Source: Pseudomonas ceruminis (GTDB lineage Bacteria; Pseudomonadota; Gammaproteobacteria; Pseudomonadales; Pseudomonadaceae). From it: a stretch of DNA of 64,000 bases. The position numbers were made by a program, and so were the translations under genes. This document shows, piece after piece, positions 9,794 through 20,092 of the stretch (the first letter of the stretch is position 1; every line of letters begins with the position of its first letter). The DNA is taken from NCBI RefSeq assembly GCF_021602025.1, contig NZ_BQHW01000013.1, forward strand, positions 62,001 through 126,000, in the 5' to 3' direction. The notes beneath the pieces are model-generated. The model ran no database searches. It saw nothing but the letters and a program-made list of their open reading frames with translations, and was not told the origin of the DNA.

Positions 9794-9927
9794 CGGCATT
9801 TTGCCTTTATGCCATTAAGGTTGGAAGAGTGGATTTTGAACAGGTTCACTCAGCGATAGAATGTCCACGCTAAGATAGTTGAAGGGGAACAGAGAGCCCT
9901 GTGGACTGCCTACTCTCGATTCGAGCG

Positions 9928-10203
9928 TCAGATCAGCAACCCTCGGCCGCTCCCTAATCGCTTCCAGATCAATAGGGCGGTGAGTCGATAGTAATACCGG
10001 GTGGCGTCGGAATGGTCTTTCAGGTGCTGAGTGAGAAACCAGCGCACATGCTTGAGCTGCCAGGTCCAGGGATTATCGCGTTGCCATCGCTGTTGAATGG
10101 CCGCTTGCATGACTCGTGCTTGGCGTAGGTGACGTTGCTGCGTGGCCTTCGAACCGGTCAGTACGCCGCTCAGGAACAGCGTCATATCGAAGGGTTTGCT
10201 CAT
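9928..10203 (-). CDS. 91-residue protein coupled to the island recombinase
   Basis: A small basic, tryptophan-rich protein (WQRDNPWTWQLKHVRWFL in its middle) with no family I recognise. Its ATG overlaps the recombinase stop (ATGA at 10200-10203), the arrangement of a translationally coupled partner. It is the last gene of the minus-strand cassette that begins at 12895. The position directly after a tyrosine recombinase and the basic character fit an accessory DNA-binding or directionality role, but this is inference. Coding status is supported by the overlap and the absence of a competing frame. Confidence 0.65.
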   Translation of the reverse strand: MSKPFDMTLFLSGVLTGSKATQQRHLRQARVMQAAIQQRWQRDNPWTWQLKHVRWFLTQHLKDHSDATRYYYRLTALLIWKRLGSGRGLLI

Positions 10204-11180
10204 ATTCTCCCGCCAATGTAGGCCGACACCACATCGATCCGGTTATGCCCGAGCTCTAGGCTGATTTGTTGGCGCGCCTGTTGATCAAGGTCACGGTCAA
10301 TGCGGTAGCAGTGGCCGCCATTGACCGGTGCGGCGTGGCCCGTGAGCTGCTCGTAACGTTCGCAGGCGTAGGCTGCGCGCAGTTCATGAAAACCCTTCAG
10401 CCCGTGTGCATGCAGCGTTTCGCGGGCGGGGAGCACGGTTTGGTGCAGAAAAATGGCGTAGCTTTCGTCTCGGGCCAGCAAGTTGCGGCTGCCGGTCGGC
10501 GATGCCTGGCGAACCAACTGCAGGGCCGCTTTCACCGCTTCATTGGCGACGACCCATCGCGGCGCTGATGACCCTGAACGGCCGCCTTTGGTGCCGTCCT
10601 GGATGTTGATGCGGCCTAATCGTTCGGCTTCGCGGTGTAAGCGTGGCAGGTCAGCCAGGATCGCTTCGCGCAAGCGCATGCCGGTTGCTCGAGCTAGAAG
10701 GACTATGGCGGCCACCCGATCGTGTTGCTGTCCGCCAAGCACCTCCGCCAGTCGCCGCACCTGTTGGTGATCTTGGCCATCCGGCGCGCGAGTGCGTACG
10801 CTCGAGCGCTGCTGTCCCAACGCCTGACTCGGGCTGGCGATCCTCACCTCTTGATCACCGCGCAGCGCAGCAAGGGTGCGGTTGACGCTGCTCAGGCGGT
10901 TCTGCGCGGTGGCGATGCAGAGTGCACCTTGCTGGATCTGATGGCGCAGATACTCGGTGTAGTCTTGTAGCGTCTGTCTATCGATCTGGCGCGCATCGTT
11001 GTAGCCGGGGCCGTTCTCTGAGCGGCACCAGCGCACGAAGGCTTGCCAGCGATCGCTGTGTGCTTTGACGGTGGCGAAATGACCGCTGGCAAACAGATCT
11101 TCCAGTGCCTGTCGACCGGCGTAGCTCAGTTGGCGACCGTAGCCAAAGTTGCGACCGTCACGCCGTCCGGCCAGCGCCAT
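10200..11180 (-). CDS. Tyrosine recombinase / integrase-domain protein
   Basis: A site-specific recombinase of 326 residues with a SAM-like core-binding domain (about 35-110) and a catalytic domain with the full set of active residues: Arg169 (TGMRLRE), Lys198, His265 and Arg268 (GFHELRA), His312 (LELGH) and nucleophile Tyr321 (VSAYIG). The frame is open further upstream to 11501, but that part reads serine- and proline-rich low-complexity sequence and overlaps a better gene, so ATG 11180 is chosen. It overlaps the upstream 118-residue gene by 23 bases and the downstream 91-residue gene by 4. It is a different lineage from the P4-type integrase at 13862 and may mobilise the cassette or act in multimer resolution. 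Confidence 0.85.
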   Translation of the reverse strand: MALAGRRDGRNFGYGRQLSYAGRQALEDLFASGHFATVKAHSDRWQAFVRWCRSENGPGYNDARQIDRQTLQDYTEYLRHQIQQGALCIATAQNRLSSVNRTLAALRGDQEVRIASPSQALGQQRSSVRTRAPDGQDHQQVRRLAEVLGGQQHDRVAAIVLLARATGMRLREAILADLPRLHREAERLGRINIQDGTKGGRSGSSAPRWVVANEAVKAALQLVRQASPTGSRNLLARDESYAIFLHQTVLPARETLHAHGLKGFHELRAAYACERYEQLTGHAAPVNGGHCYRIDRDLDQQARQQISLELGHNRIDVVSAYIGGRI

Positions 11181-11514
11181 TGTCTTCACATCGATTGGTT
11201 TGTAGGAGCAGCAGCAGGGCTTTCCAGTGGGGACCGATGGTGTCCAACTGTCCCCAGTGTGCTGGGCGGATGAGGAGGGCGCTTTCGCAGTGTTCCAGCA
11301 AAGCCCCTTCTTCTTGCAACTGCTCGATGAGCTGAGCGAGGTCGATGGGCTCTGATGTTGGAGTGGCGACAGCGGCGACACTGGCGACAACCCCCACTGC
11401 ATATCGCTTGGCAGGTGGCGACAAAGTGGTGACGGTGGCGGCGACACTCCGTAACTCGGACGACGAGGGATGTTGCGCCTGGTAGCGGCGCACGGCGTCA
11501 TTGAGGCGGAACAT
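11158..11514 (-). CDS. 118-residue island protein of unknown function
   Basis: A short protein starting at ATG 11514 with a good GAGGTG ribosome site five bases upstream; the frame also contains an ATG at 11541 that lacks such a site. The N-terminus (MFRLNDAVRRYQAQHP) is followed by an alanine/valine-rich stretch and a C-terminal acidic helix (IDLAQLIEQLQEEGALL). No family is recognised. It overlaps the end of the YfjI-like gene by 17 bases and the start of the recombinase by 23, so the four genes from 12895 to 9928 form one overlapping unit. The C-terminal part may be an adaptor for either neighbour; this is speculation. Confidence 0.65.
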   Translation of the reverse strand: MFRLNDAVRRYQAQHPSSSELRSVAATVTTLSPPAKRYAVGVVASVAAVATPTSEPIDLAQLIEQLQEEGALLEHCESALLIRPAHWGQLDTIGPHWKALLLLLQTNRCEDNGAGRTA

Positions 11515-12895
11515 GGCGCACCTCGAATGTGTCTCCGGCATTGTTCAGCCAGTTATGGGTAACCAGCTGCAGCAATAACTCGAAAGTGTGCTGCGTGCTT
11601 TTACGGGCAAAGCGAGGGCCGTTGCGTGTGATGTCGCGGAGGCGAAACGGTGGCCAGTTCTTCTTTATCAACCAGCGCAGCAGGCAGTCGGCCTCTGCGC
11701 GAAGCTTATTCAATGGTTCCTGTTCGGTCAGGCGCTGGTTCTCGGCCAGGTAGTAGTCCATCAGCGTAGAGGCGCGCTGAATGTGGACTTCTTCCAAGGC
11801 AGTACACTCCTCAACCACCGCCATTAGGCCAGCCATGCGTAAAACGTTCGCGGCGGCTTTGCTCGCAGCAGCTTGCACATTGACCAGCTCGCCGAATTCC
11901 CCTGATTCGCATTCAATGGTGTCGTGAATGGCTACCCAGGCCTCCCGGGCGCGGGGGCTCAACTCTAGGGTTACAGGGTTGAGGCCGCCGTCTTTATGGC
12001 GTGACCAAGGCTTCTGCATCAGCGCGGCAATGCGCTGCTGGTACCGGTGCACCTTTGGATCTCGGGTCAGGTTGATAGCTTTGTACAGTCGTTGTCCAAC
12101 CAGACGCTCGGGCCAACTGATCAGGCAGCGCCCCAGGATGCCTTGGTCTTTTATATCGACGTCCTGGAGTAAACGGTCGGCCAGGCGGGGCTGAAGCATC
12201 AAGTGCATGCTGAGGCGGCGATCATAGGCACGCAGACTTTCCCCAGCCATCGCGCGCGACCGATCAATCGGGCTACCGTCCCACAGCGTCGACAAGTGAG
12301 TGATCGCCTTGATCATGTTGTCCTTGCTCATGGTGCTACCGCCCAAAAACTGCCCGCCCTCATCGCTGAACAGCCCCATGCTGGGCAAACCATGGCACAG
12401 GCTTTTCACTAGACCTTCAATGGTAGGCTCAGCAGTGAGCAGTCTTGGTTGGACAGGTTCTGGTTGGGCGTCCAGCGCTAGCTGTGCTGACTTTTTCGAG
12501 GTTGGCGATTTCGCGGTGAGGCTCATTGAAGCCCGGTGCGCCTTGAGTTGTTCGCCGTAAGCGATCCACTGCTGTCTCTCCCAGTCGCGTACGGCCTGCA
12601 GCGCAATATGGCCCACCGCGCTTTTGCGATCACCCGAGCAAGCCACCGTCAGCAAGTACAGCGACAACGGATAAATTCGGCCGTCGAGGTAAACATTGGC
12701 GTGCGCCTGGCTCGCCAAAGCTGCCGTGGCTAGAACAGATTGCGCGGCCATGGCGCAGGGCACGCCGATCACATCGGCCATGCGTTCCACGGCAGGGCCC
12801 AATAGGTCGCCCAGCGCCGCGACCGGGTAGGGTAGGGGCGTAACCTGCTGTTCCAACAAGGGGCGTGGTGGCCCTTGTACTTCGCGCAGTTGCAT
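11498..12895 (-). CDS. YfjI-family (DUF3987) protein
   Basis: A 465-residue protein of the DUF3987/YfjI family, found in prophages and genomic islands and thought to be related to replication helicase/primase proteins. Typical sequence is visible: MAAQSVLATAALASQAHANV, then SLYLLTVACSGDRKSAV, a degenerate P-loop in the place where relatives carry SGERKS, and a Walker B-like LFSDEGGQFL near residue 178. The start ATG 12895 has a clear GGAGG site nine bases upstream. It is the first gene of the overlapping minus-strand cassette. No partner primase is present in the window, so whether it supports replication of the element or defence is unknown. Confidence 0.82.
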   Translation of the reverse strand: MQLREVQGPPRPLLEQQVTPLPYPVAALGDLLGPAVERMADVIGVPCAMAAQSVLATAALASQAHANVYLDGRIYPLSLYLLTVACSGDRKSAVGHIALQAVRDWERQQWIAYGEQLKAHRASMSLTAKSPTSKKSAQLALDAQPEPVQPRLLTAEPTIEGLVKSLCHGLPSMGLFSDEGGQFLGGSTMSKDNMIKAITHLSTLWDGSPIDRSRAMAGESLRAYDRRLSMHLMLQPRLADRLLQDVDIKDQGILGRCLISWPERLVGQRLYKAINLTRDPKVHRYQQRIAALMQKPWSRHKDGGLNPVTLELSPRAREAWVAIHDTIECESGEFGELVNVQAAASKAAANVLRMAGLMAVVEECTALEEVHIQRASTLMDYYLAENQRLTEQEPLNKLRAEADCLLRWLIKKNWPPFRLRDITRNGPRFARKSTQHTFELLLQLVTHNWLNNAGDTFEVRHVPPQ

Positions 12896-13228
12896 AACCG
12901 TCCTCCATAAATTACCGATCTCTCCCTCACGTCATCCCGCCAAGAATGCTGAGTGTTATCAGGGATCAAGGCCCCTGCGACCTGTGAGGGTGTCCACTGA
13001 CGCGGGACTGGCGGCTCCTTACGTCCGGGAGCAAGGGCATCTCATGATCTGGCCTCCTGAGCACCGTTACCGGTGGGCGGGTGGAGGCTGCATTGGCTGA
13101 CGAGACCAGTGCCGCGAGATCCTGAGCCAGGTGCAAGCAGCACTGCGATGACCGGGGCATGCCTGACTGTCAGTCAGGTGCAGTCCATTCCTTGGTCTGC
13201 GGCACCATCATCTACAGCGCTGTTGCTG

Positions 13229-13260
13229 GTGACATCGGCGTTTGTCACGCCGATTGTCAC
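13229..13260. repeat. Hairpin, 12-bp arms with one bulge
   Basis: GTGACATCGGCG at 13229-13240 pairs with CGCCGATTGTCAC at 13248-13260 around a 7-base loop, with one unpaired T in the right arm. There is no trailing T-run on either strand, so it is not a standard terminator. Confidence 0.6.
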
Positions 13261-13313
13261 GAGGGGAATTGCCGCAAAGCCATGTGCGATGAGGGCTGCA
13301 GCAGTGGTAGGAG

Positions 13314-13346
13314 CGCCCGTCTCTTTTCTGGCAAAAGAGACGGGCG
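13314..13346. repeat. Perfect 14-bp inverted repeat with 5-base loop
   Basis: CGCCCGTCTCTTTT (13314-13327) is exactly complementary to AAAAGAGACGGGCG (13333-13346) around loop CTGGC. The stem is strong on either strand. It lacks a following T-run but could still end transcription or form a protein binding site. Confidence 0.7.
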
Positions 13347-13705
13347 AACGGTTGGCGCAAAACGTTGGTCGAGCAGGTTCGTTGCTGCAGGGCTAAAGGG
13401 TTAGCGGGCAGCCGCACTAGGCGGATTGTTTAGAGGGCGTCCATCATTCTGGCGAATGACCGTGCGAGCCTCCGGGCGCGAATCGCACTTTGGGATGAAC
13501 CACCGGATTAGCGGCATGACCTTGAAGGCTCTGGTCATCTGGGGTGCTGCCTAAGGCAGCGCTTTGAACCTTCGTTCTATCGGTCACCGCGGCATTGGTC
13601 AATTGGTGAAGGGCACATGGAAATGCGCCAGATTCCTTCTTTGGCGTGCTTTGGAAGTCGGTGGGTGTCAGTGGCAAAGTGGCCGTTTGTCGCTTTTCTA
13701 GTGTT

Positions 13706-13750
13706 AGCCCGTGAGCATAGGGATGCGAAGCCTCCCCATGCTCACGGGCT
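13706..13750. repeat. Large inverted repeat, 13-bp perfect arms
   Basis: AGCCCGTGAGCAT (13706-13718) is complementary to ATGCTCACGGGCT (13738-13750). Inside lie GGGA and TCCC, which extend the stem after one mismatch, leaving a loop centred on GCGAAGC. It sits about 110 bases beyond the 3' end of the minus-strand integrase, so it could be that gene's terminator or part of an attachment region. Confidence 0.65.
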
Positions 13751-13861
13751 TAGCCGGAGAAGCCAAACTTGAGGCGAGTTGGCGACTGTCGCCATCCGCT
13801 CAGACGGCAAGGATGTAGATGGCACGCGGTCTGTCGCCAGTGTCGCCGTTGTCGCAGCGCC

Positions 13862-15118
13862 CTATCGGATGGGTATTACATTCCGATCCCTAGCCACATT
13901 CATCGCGTTGGCCGAGAGATTACCCGTCGACGCCTTCAGAATGTACTCGCTCCACCAAGCCATCATCGGCCGCCGTCGCTCGATGTAGTCGGCTCGGTTG
14001 TAGGCACTGCGCACCTCATCCTTGTCGACGTGCGCCAGCGCCACTTCGATGAGCTCCGGGTCCCACCCATGTTCATTCAATATGGTGCTGGCCATCGAGC
14101 GCATGCCGTGGCTGACCAAGCGGTCCTGGAAGCCCATACGTTTCAACGCCATGTTGGCGGTCTGACTATTGGCATGAGTACGAGGGTTTCGGTCGGCCGG
14201 GAAGACGTATTCCCGATGACCACTGTGGGACTTCAGTATCTCCAGCAATGACATGACTTGATCGCTCAACGGGATGCTGTGCGGACGGCGCTTCTTCATC
14301 CGCTCCGGTGGAATGGTCCAGACACGCCTTTCAAAGTCGATGTCAGCCCAGCGAGTAGTCGCCGCCTCGGCGGGGCGAGTCATGGTGTGCAACTGCCATT
14401 CGATCAGGCAGCGGGTCGTGCGCTTGATACTAGCGTTCGCTATTTCCAGCATGAGCTCAGGAAGCTCCTCGGGTGGAAGCGCCGCCATGTTTTCTTTCTT
14501 CGGTTTCTTGAACACCGCCCGAATCCCGCTTAGCGGGTTCGCGAAGATCATTCCCGAATTGACACCGTAAGTCATGATCTCGTTGAGGCGCTGGCTAAGC
14601 CGCTTCACGGTTTCCAAGCTGCCTTTGGCTTCGATGGGCCGAAGAATTTTTATCACCATCGGTGCGCTGACTTCGGAGATTGGAGTCGATTTCATGCTCG
14701 GAAAAACGTGCAGCGTGAGTGAGCGCCAGATGTCCTCAGCATAGGCCGGCGTGACCGAGTCCTTTTTCAACTCGAACCAGGCGCTAGCTACTTTCTCGAA
14801 CGTATGTTCTGTCTCGGCTAGCTTGGCTTGCGCGAGATCATTGCGCTGAGCTTTGGGGTCGATCCCCTGGGCAAGTACTTCCCTAGCTTCAACCGCTTTT
14901 CGCCGAGCTTGCGCCAGAGAGACCTCGGGATAGGAGCCGAGCGCCATGTTGATTCGATTCTTGGTGACCGGATGCCTGTAGTTGAAATTCCACTGCATCG
15001 AGCGGTTGACCCGGACTCGGAGCTGGAGCCCGTCGCCATCCGTGAGGACGTAGTCCTTGTCTTTGGGCTTGACCGCCTTGAGCTGGCGGTCGGAGAGGCG
15101 AGCTGTTTGAGCGCACAT
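13862..15118 (-). CDS. intS: P4-type tyrosine integrase at the ssrA site
   Basis: A 418-residue site-specific recombinase of the bacteriophage P4/CP4-57 type. Residues about 8-95 form the N-terminal arm-binding DUF4102 domain (LTDGDGLQLRV), about 105-190 the core-binding domain and 215-390 the catalytic domain with Arg248 (TMTRPAE), His337 and Arg340 (SHGMRS), His363 (ALAH) and nucleophile Tyr373. The gene reads away from the tmRNA gene, whose 3' end is 188 bases upstream. Integrases of this group commonly use the 3' ends of tRNA or tmRNA genes as attB, so the gene marks the ssrA-side edge of the island. It looks intact. The symbol is by analogy only. Confidence 0.92.
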   Translation of the reverse strand: MCAQTARLSDRQLKAVKPKDKDYVLTDGDGLQLRVRVNRSMQWNFNYRHPVTKNRINMALGSYPEVSLAQARRKAVEAREVLAQGIDPKAQRNDLAQAKLAETEHTFEKVASAWFELKKDSVTPAYAEDIWRSLTLHVFPSMKSTPISEVSAPMVIKILRPIEAKGSLETVKRLSQRLNEIMTYGVNSGMIFANPLSGIRAVFKKPKKENMAALPPEELPELMLEIANASIKRTTRCLIEWQLHTMTRPAEAATTRWADIDFERRVWTIPPERMKKRRPHSIPLSDQVMSLLEILKSHSGHREYVFPADRNPRTHANSQTANMALKRMGFQDRLVSHGMRSMASTILNEHGWDPELIEVALAHVDKDEVRSAYNRADYIERRRPMMAWWSEYILKASTGNLSANAMNVARDRNVIPIR

Positions 15119-15267
15119 GGGTGGGGCTCCATGACACCTTTGGTATTCCCAAGATTAGTCTCAGGAAGGCTGGAATACCACCGGGAATACCGGGATGACT
15201 GGAACTCAAAAAACCATTGTGGTCCTCAAAAGAGCAGTAAACCCTTGATTTCACTGACTTCCAGGCA

Positions 15268-15294
15268 CAAAAAAAGACGTCCTTGGACGTCTTT
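15268..15294 (-). terminator. Rho-independent terminator of ssrA
   Basis: Read on the minus strand, AAAGACGTCC and GGACGTCTTT form a stem followed by a run of T residues (the A-run at 15268-15274 on the plus strand). It lies 12 bases past the CCA end of the tmRNA. Confidence 0.85.
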
Positions 15295-15305
15295 GATTGA
15301 TCATT

Positions 15306-15697
15306 TGGTGGAGCCGGGGGGATTTGAACCCCCGTCCGCCAGTACTCCGCTGTCGGTACTACATGCTTAGCCGTGTCTACTGAGTTAATCCGCAGCCGCC
15401 CGACGGGCAGGGTGCTTTGGACGAGTTGGGTAAGTTTTAGTCGCTTTGCCCCCAACGTGCTACACGACGATCCTGTTCTGTATGACAATCATTTCGGGTT
15501 TACAGGCATCCCCTGATGATTGCTGGAGCCGAAGCTACCAGGAGAGCGGGCTCAGCTGCTTACGCAGCGAGAGCGTAACCCTCGTAGTTTTCGTCATTGG
15601 CAACTATAGAAAGTTGCAACAGTGGATTTACGAGTTCTGTTACCAACTCGGCATGCACCTAGAGTTTCGCTACCGGCGTCGAATCCTAATCGGCCCC
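15306..15697 (-). ncRNA. ssrA: tmRNA (10Sa RNA)
   Basis: tmRNA rescues stalled ribosomes by acting first as an alanine tRNA and then as a short mRNA. On the minus strand the gene begins GGGGCCGATTAGGATTCGAC at 15697 and ends GGCTCCACCA at 15306, 392 bases, with an encoded CCA and a T-arm GGTTCAAATCC. The tag reading frame is 15601-15560 (GCC to TAA) and gives ANDENYEGYALAA, preceded by the tmRNA-borne alanine. A -10-like TATACT lies about 45 bases upstream of the mature 5' end, so the transcript is probably trimmed by RNase P. The 3' end adjoins the P4-type integrase. Its protein partner smpB is at 24109. Confidence 0.97.
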
Positions 15698-15795
15698 ACA
15701 CTCAGCTCTAGCTGACGTACCTTTCGGCACGTGGGCTGAGTATACGCCTTTACGCGGGCGGCGTCGACAGCCGGTTCTTGCCGCCCGCTCTAGGC

Positions 15796-16089
15796 TCAAG
15801 CACCGCTGCCGCCGGCCGAGCCGCTGCCCTTGTCGGTTTTCTCCAGGCGTTCGAGGACTTTGCTGGTGATAGCGATGCATTTCTTGGTATCGCCCGAGGC
15901 CTGGGCGGCCTTGGCTTCGTCGATGTGTTCAGTGATCGCCTTGTCCAGGCCTTCGGAAGTGGCGCCGGCGGTGGCCATGCTGTCGTCGATCTTCTGCAGG
16001 TTAGCGGCGCAGAGGTCGTCAGCGGCAAACACCGGGGAAGCCAGGAGGGTAGCGGCCGCGAAGAGGGCCGAAAGCGCGGTACCTTTCAT
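15796..16089 (-). CDS. Small exported protein of unknown function
   Basis: A 97-residue protein with a clear signal peptide (MKGTALSALFAAATLLASPVFA, cleavage expected after residue 22) and a mature part of about 75 residues that is mostly helical, containing two cysteines (Cys27 and the Cys of KKCIAI) that could form a disulfide in the periplasm. The C-terminus is a flexible Gly/Ser tail. The start has an AAGGAG site seven bases upstream. It lies upstream of ssrA on the same strand. No functional family is recognised. Confidence 0.8.
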   Translation of the reverse strand: MKGTALSALFAAATLLASPVFAADDLCAANLQKIDDSMATAGATSEGLDKAITEHIDEAKAAQASGDTKKCIAITSKVLERLEKTDKGSGSAGGSGA

Positions 16090-16209
16090 GGGTGTCTCCT
16101 TTGCAAGGCCTCTGGAAGGTGGGCCTGTAAGGGTGGACCGCTGCGTTTTGGCGAGGGTTCAATCGGCGTGCTGGCTAGGGGACATGACTGTGTGTGGCGG
16201 GATGTTGCG

Positions 16210-16254
16210 GGCGAGGGCTTTGCCCTCGATTCGCGGGGCAAGCCCGCTCCCACA
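16210..16254 (+). repeat. REP-like sequence, copy 1
   Basis: A Pseudomonas putida-type REP core (CGCGGGGCAAGCCCGCTCC) preceded by GGCGAGGGCTTTGCCCTCGA. The same 45 bases occur at 17147-17191 in the same orientation, flanking the two small DUF3077-like genes. Confidence 0.85.
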
Positions 16255-16291
16255 GTATGGATGGCGGTGGGCCTGTGGGGCGGGGTAGCGT

Positions 16292-16540
16292 TTAGTGAGG
16301 CTTGGTCAGGCCGCGTTCCATGTCGTCGATGAGTGCCTTGGCCATCTCGCTGATGATGCGCGCCGCGCTGCCGGCCTGGCGGTCGTTTTCCATTTCGGCT
16401 TCGGTGGTGAGGTGGCGGATGCAGCCGAGCAGGACGGACAGCTGGCTGAAGGCTTGCTCGAAGGGGACGCCGGGTTGCAGGCGGAAGAGGTCGAACGATT
16501 CCTTTCCTGCGGTGGTGATCTTTTTCAGTTCGTCATGCAT
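16292..16540 (-). CDS. Small DUF3077-like protein
   Basis: An 82-residue protein of a Pseudomonas-typical small family (DUF3077-like): the segment FRLQPGVPFEQAFSQLSVLLGCIRHLT matches the usual pattern of a short strand, the GVPFE motif and an LLGC helix. The function is not known. The start ATG has an AGAGGTG site. It begins 4 bases after the stop of the 16545-16814 gene, so the two are co-translated. The C-terminus (ALIDDMERGL) is amphipathic. Assignment to the exact DUF is from memory of the pattern. Confidence 0.75.
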   Translation of the reverse strand: MHDELKKITTAGKESFDLFRLQPGVPFEQAFSQLSVLLGCIRHLTTEAEMENDRQAGSAARIISEMAKALIDDMERGLTKPH

Positions 16541-16544
16541 GGGG

Positions 16545-16814
16545 TCACCTCTGCCTTTGCGCGTTGTAGAGGTCGGTCAAGGCGTGCTCGATCAGCGCGC
16601 GTGAGGTTTCGCAAGCGTGGGCGGCGTTGCTGAGCATGTTCAGGCCGGGTTCGCCGGCGTGGGTGCGGCAGTGTTCGTCGATGGTTTCGGCGACGCCGCG
16701 CAGCAGTTCGCTGGCGTGAGCGAGTGCATCGGGTGTGGGCATGTCGCTGTGGATGGAGAAGTAGGGGGTGGCGATGACGCGCAGGCAGGGTGGGTCGGGT
16801 ACGAGTTTCTTCAT
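16545..16814 (-). CDS. Small protein related to DUF3077/DUF6124 family
   Basis: An 89-residue protein starting MKKLVPDPP, the N-terminal signature common in Pseudomonas small proteins annotated DUF6124/DUF3077. It shares the PTPDALAHASELLRG helix layout with its downstream neighbour, suggesting the pair arose by duplication. It is the first gene of a two-gene unit on the minus strand. No enzymatic motif is present and the biological role is unknown. Confidence 0.7.
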   Translation of the reverse strand: MKKLVPDPPCLRVIATPYFSIHSDMPTPDALAHASELLRGVAETIDEHCRTHAGEPGLNMLSNAAHACETSRALIEHALTDLYNAQRQR

Positions 16815-16894
16815 GGTCAGTTCCCAGTTTGTTGCTCAACGGGGGCCGCCAGCTTGAACCTTCTCACGGGGTTAGGGTGGCAGCCATGCGCGGG

Positions 16895-16991
16895 GTGAGA
16901 AACCGGTAAACATGGGAAATCCGGCCAGACCGAGGTCTGCCCGCGCAGGGCCGCCATTACGAGGCTGCTGTCATGTTTACGGGGTTCTCAC
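16895..16991. repeat. Interrupted inverted repeat upstream of the DUF3077-like pair
   Basis: GTGAGAA plus GTAAACATG at 16895-16914 is mirrored by CATGTTTAC plus TTCTCAC at 16972-16991, each with a 4-base unmatched centre (ACCG and GGGG). The arms are 57 bases apart. The location is the 394-base gap before the small-gene pair, so it may be a regulatory site or the ends of a tiny element. Otherwise the gap contains only the REP copy at 17147-17191. Confidence 0.55.
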
Positions 16992-17146
16992 ACCCCATCG
17001 TTCGAAAACGACTCAGGGAAATTAGCCCTGATGGTTGTGAGCAACAACAGTGAAACGGCAGCGGCGGTCGTAGGATAATTCCCAAAGCATCCCATTCAGA
17101 AGCATTTGGTTGCAGGTTAGGAAATGTCTTACGGCTGGAGGGCGTG

Positions 17147-17191
17147 GGCGAGGGCTTTGCCCTCGATTCGCGGGGCAAGCCCGCTCCCACA
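17147..17191 (+). repeat. REP-like sequence, copy 2
   Basis: Identical over 45 bases to 16210-16254 (GGCGAGGGCTTTGCCCTCGA followed by the REP core). It lies 18 bases past the end of the dld gene, the usual position for REP elements. Confidence 0.85.
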
Positions 17192-17208
17192 ATGGACCAC
17201 GCCAGGCG

Positions 17209-20019
<2,811 letters not shown>

Positions 20020-20092
20020 GCAATCTCCTCGCGGGGCCATGGCGTCTGCGCGCCGTGTGCCCCGGTCATTCAGGCGGTGTTCTGACAGGCGC

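Larger units (their letters stand above)
12896..13861. other. Non-coding island stretch rich in dyad symmetries
   Basis: Nearly 1 kb between the YfjI cassette and the P4-type integrase. Open frames present (13073-13396 plus, 13444-13677 minus and others) lack domains and good ribosome sites. The region carries at least five dyads: 13161-13177, 13229-13260, 13314-13346, 13546-13560 and 13706-13750. Possible roles are an origin, recombinase binding sites, terminators or a structured RNA; the sequence alone does not decide. Confidence 0.5.

Noticed and set aside
11181-11501. N-terminal extension of the island recombinase
   Set aside because: The extra 107 codons are low-complexity Ser/Pro-rich and overlap the 118-residue gene, which has a better ribosome site.
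13073-13396. Plus-strand frames in the gap before the P4-type integrase
   Set aside because: No domain, no ribosome site, and they run through strong hairpins.
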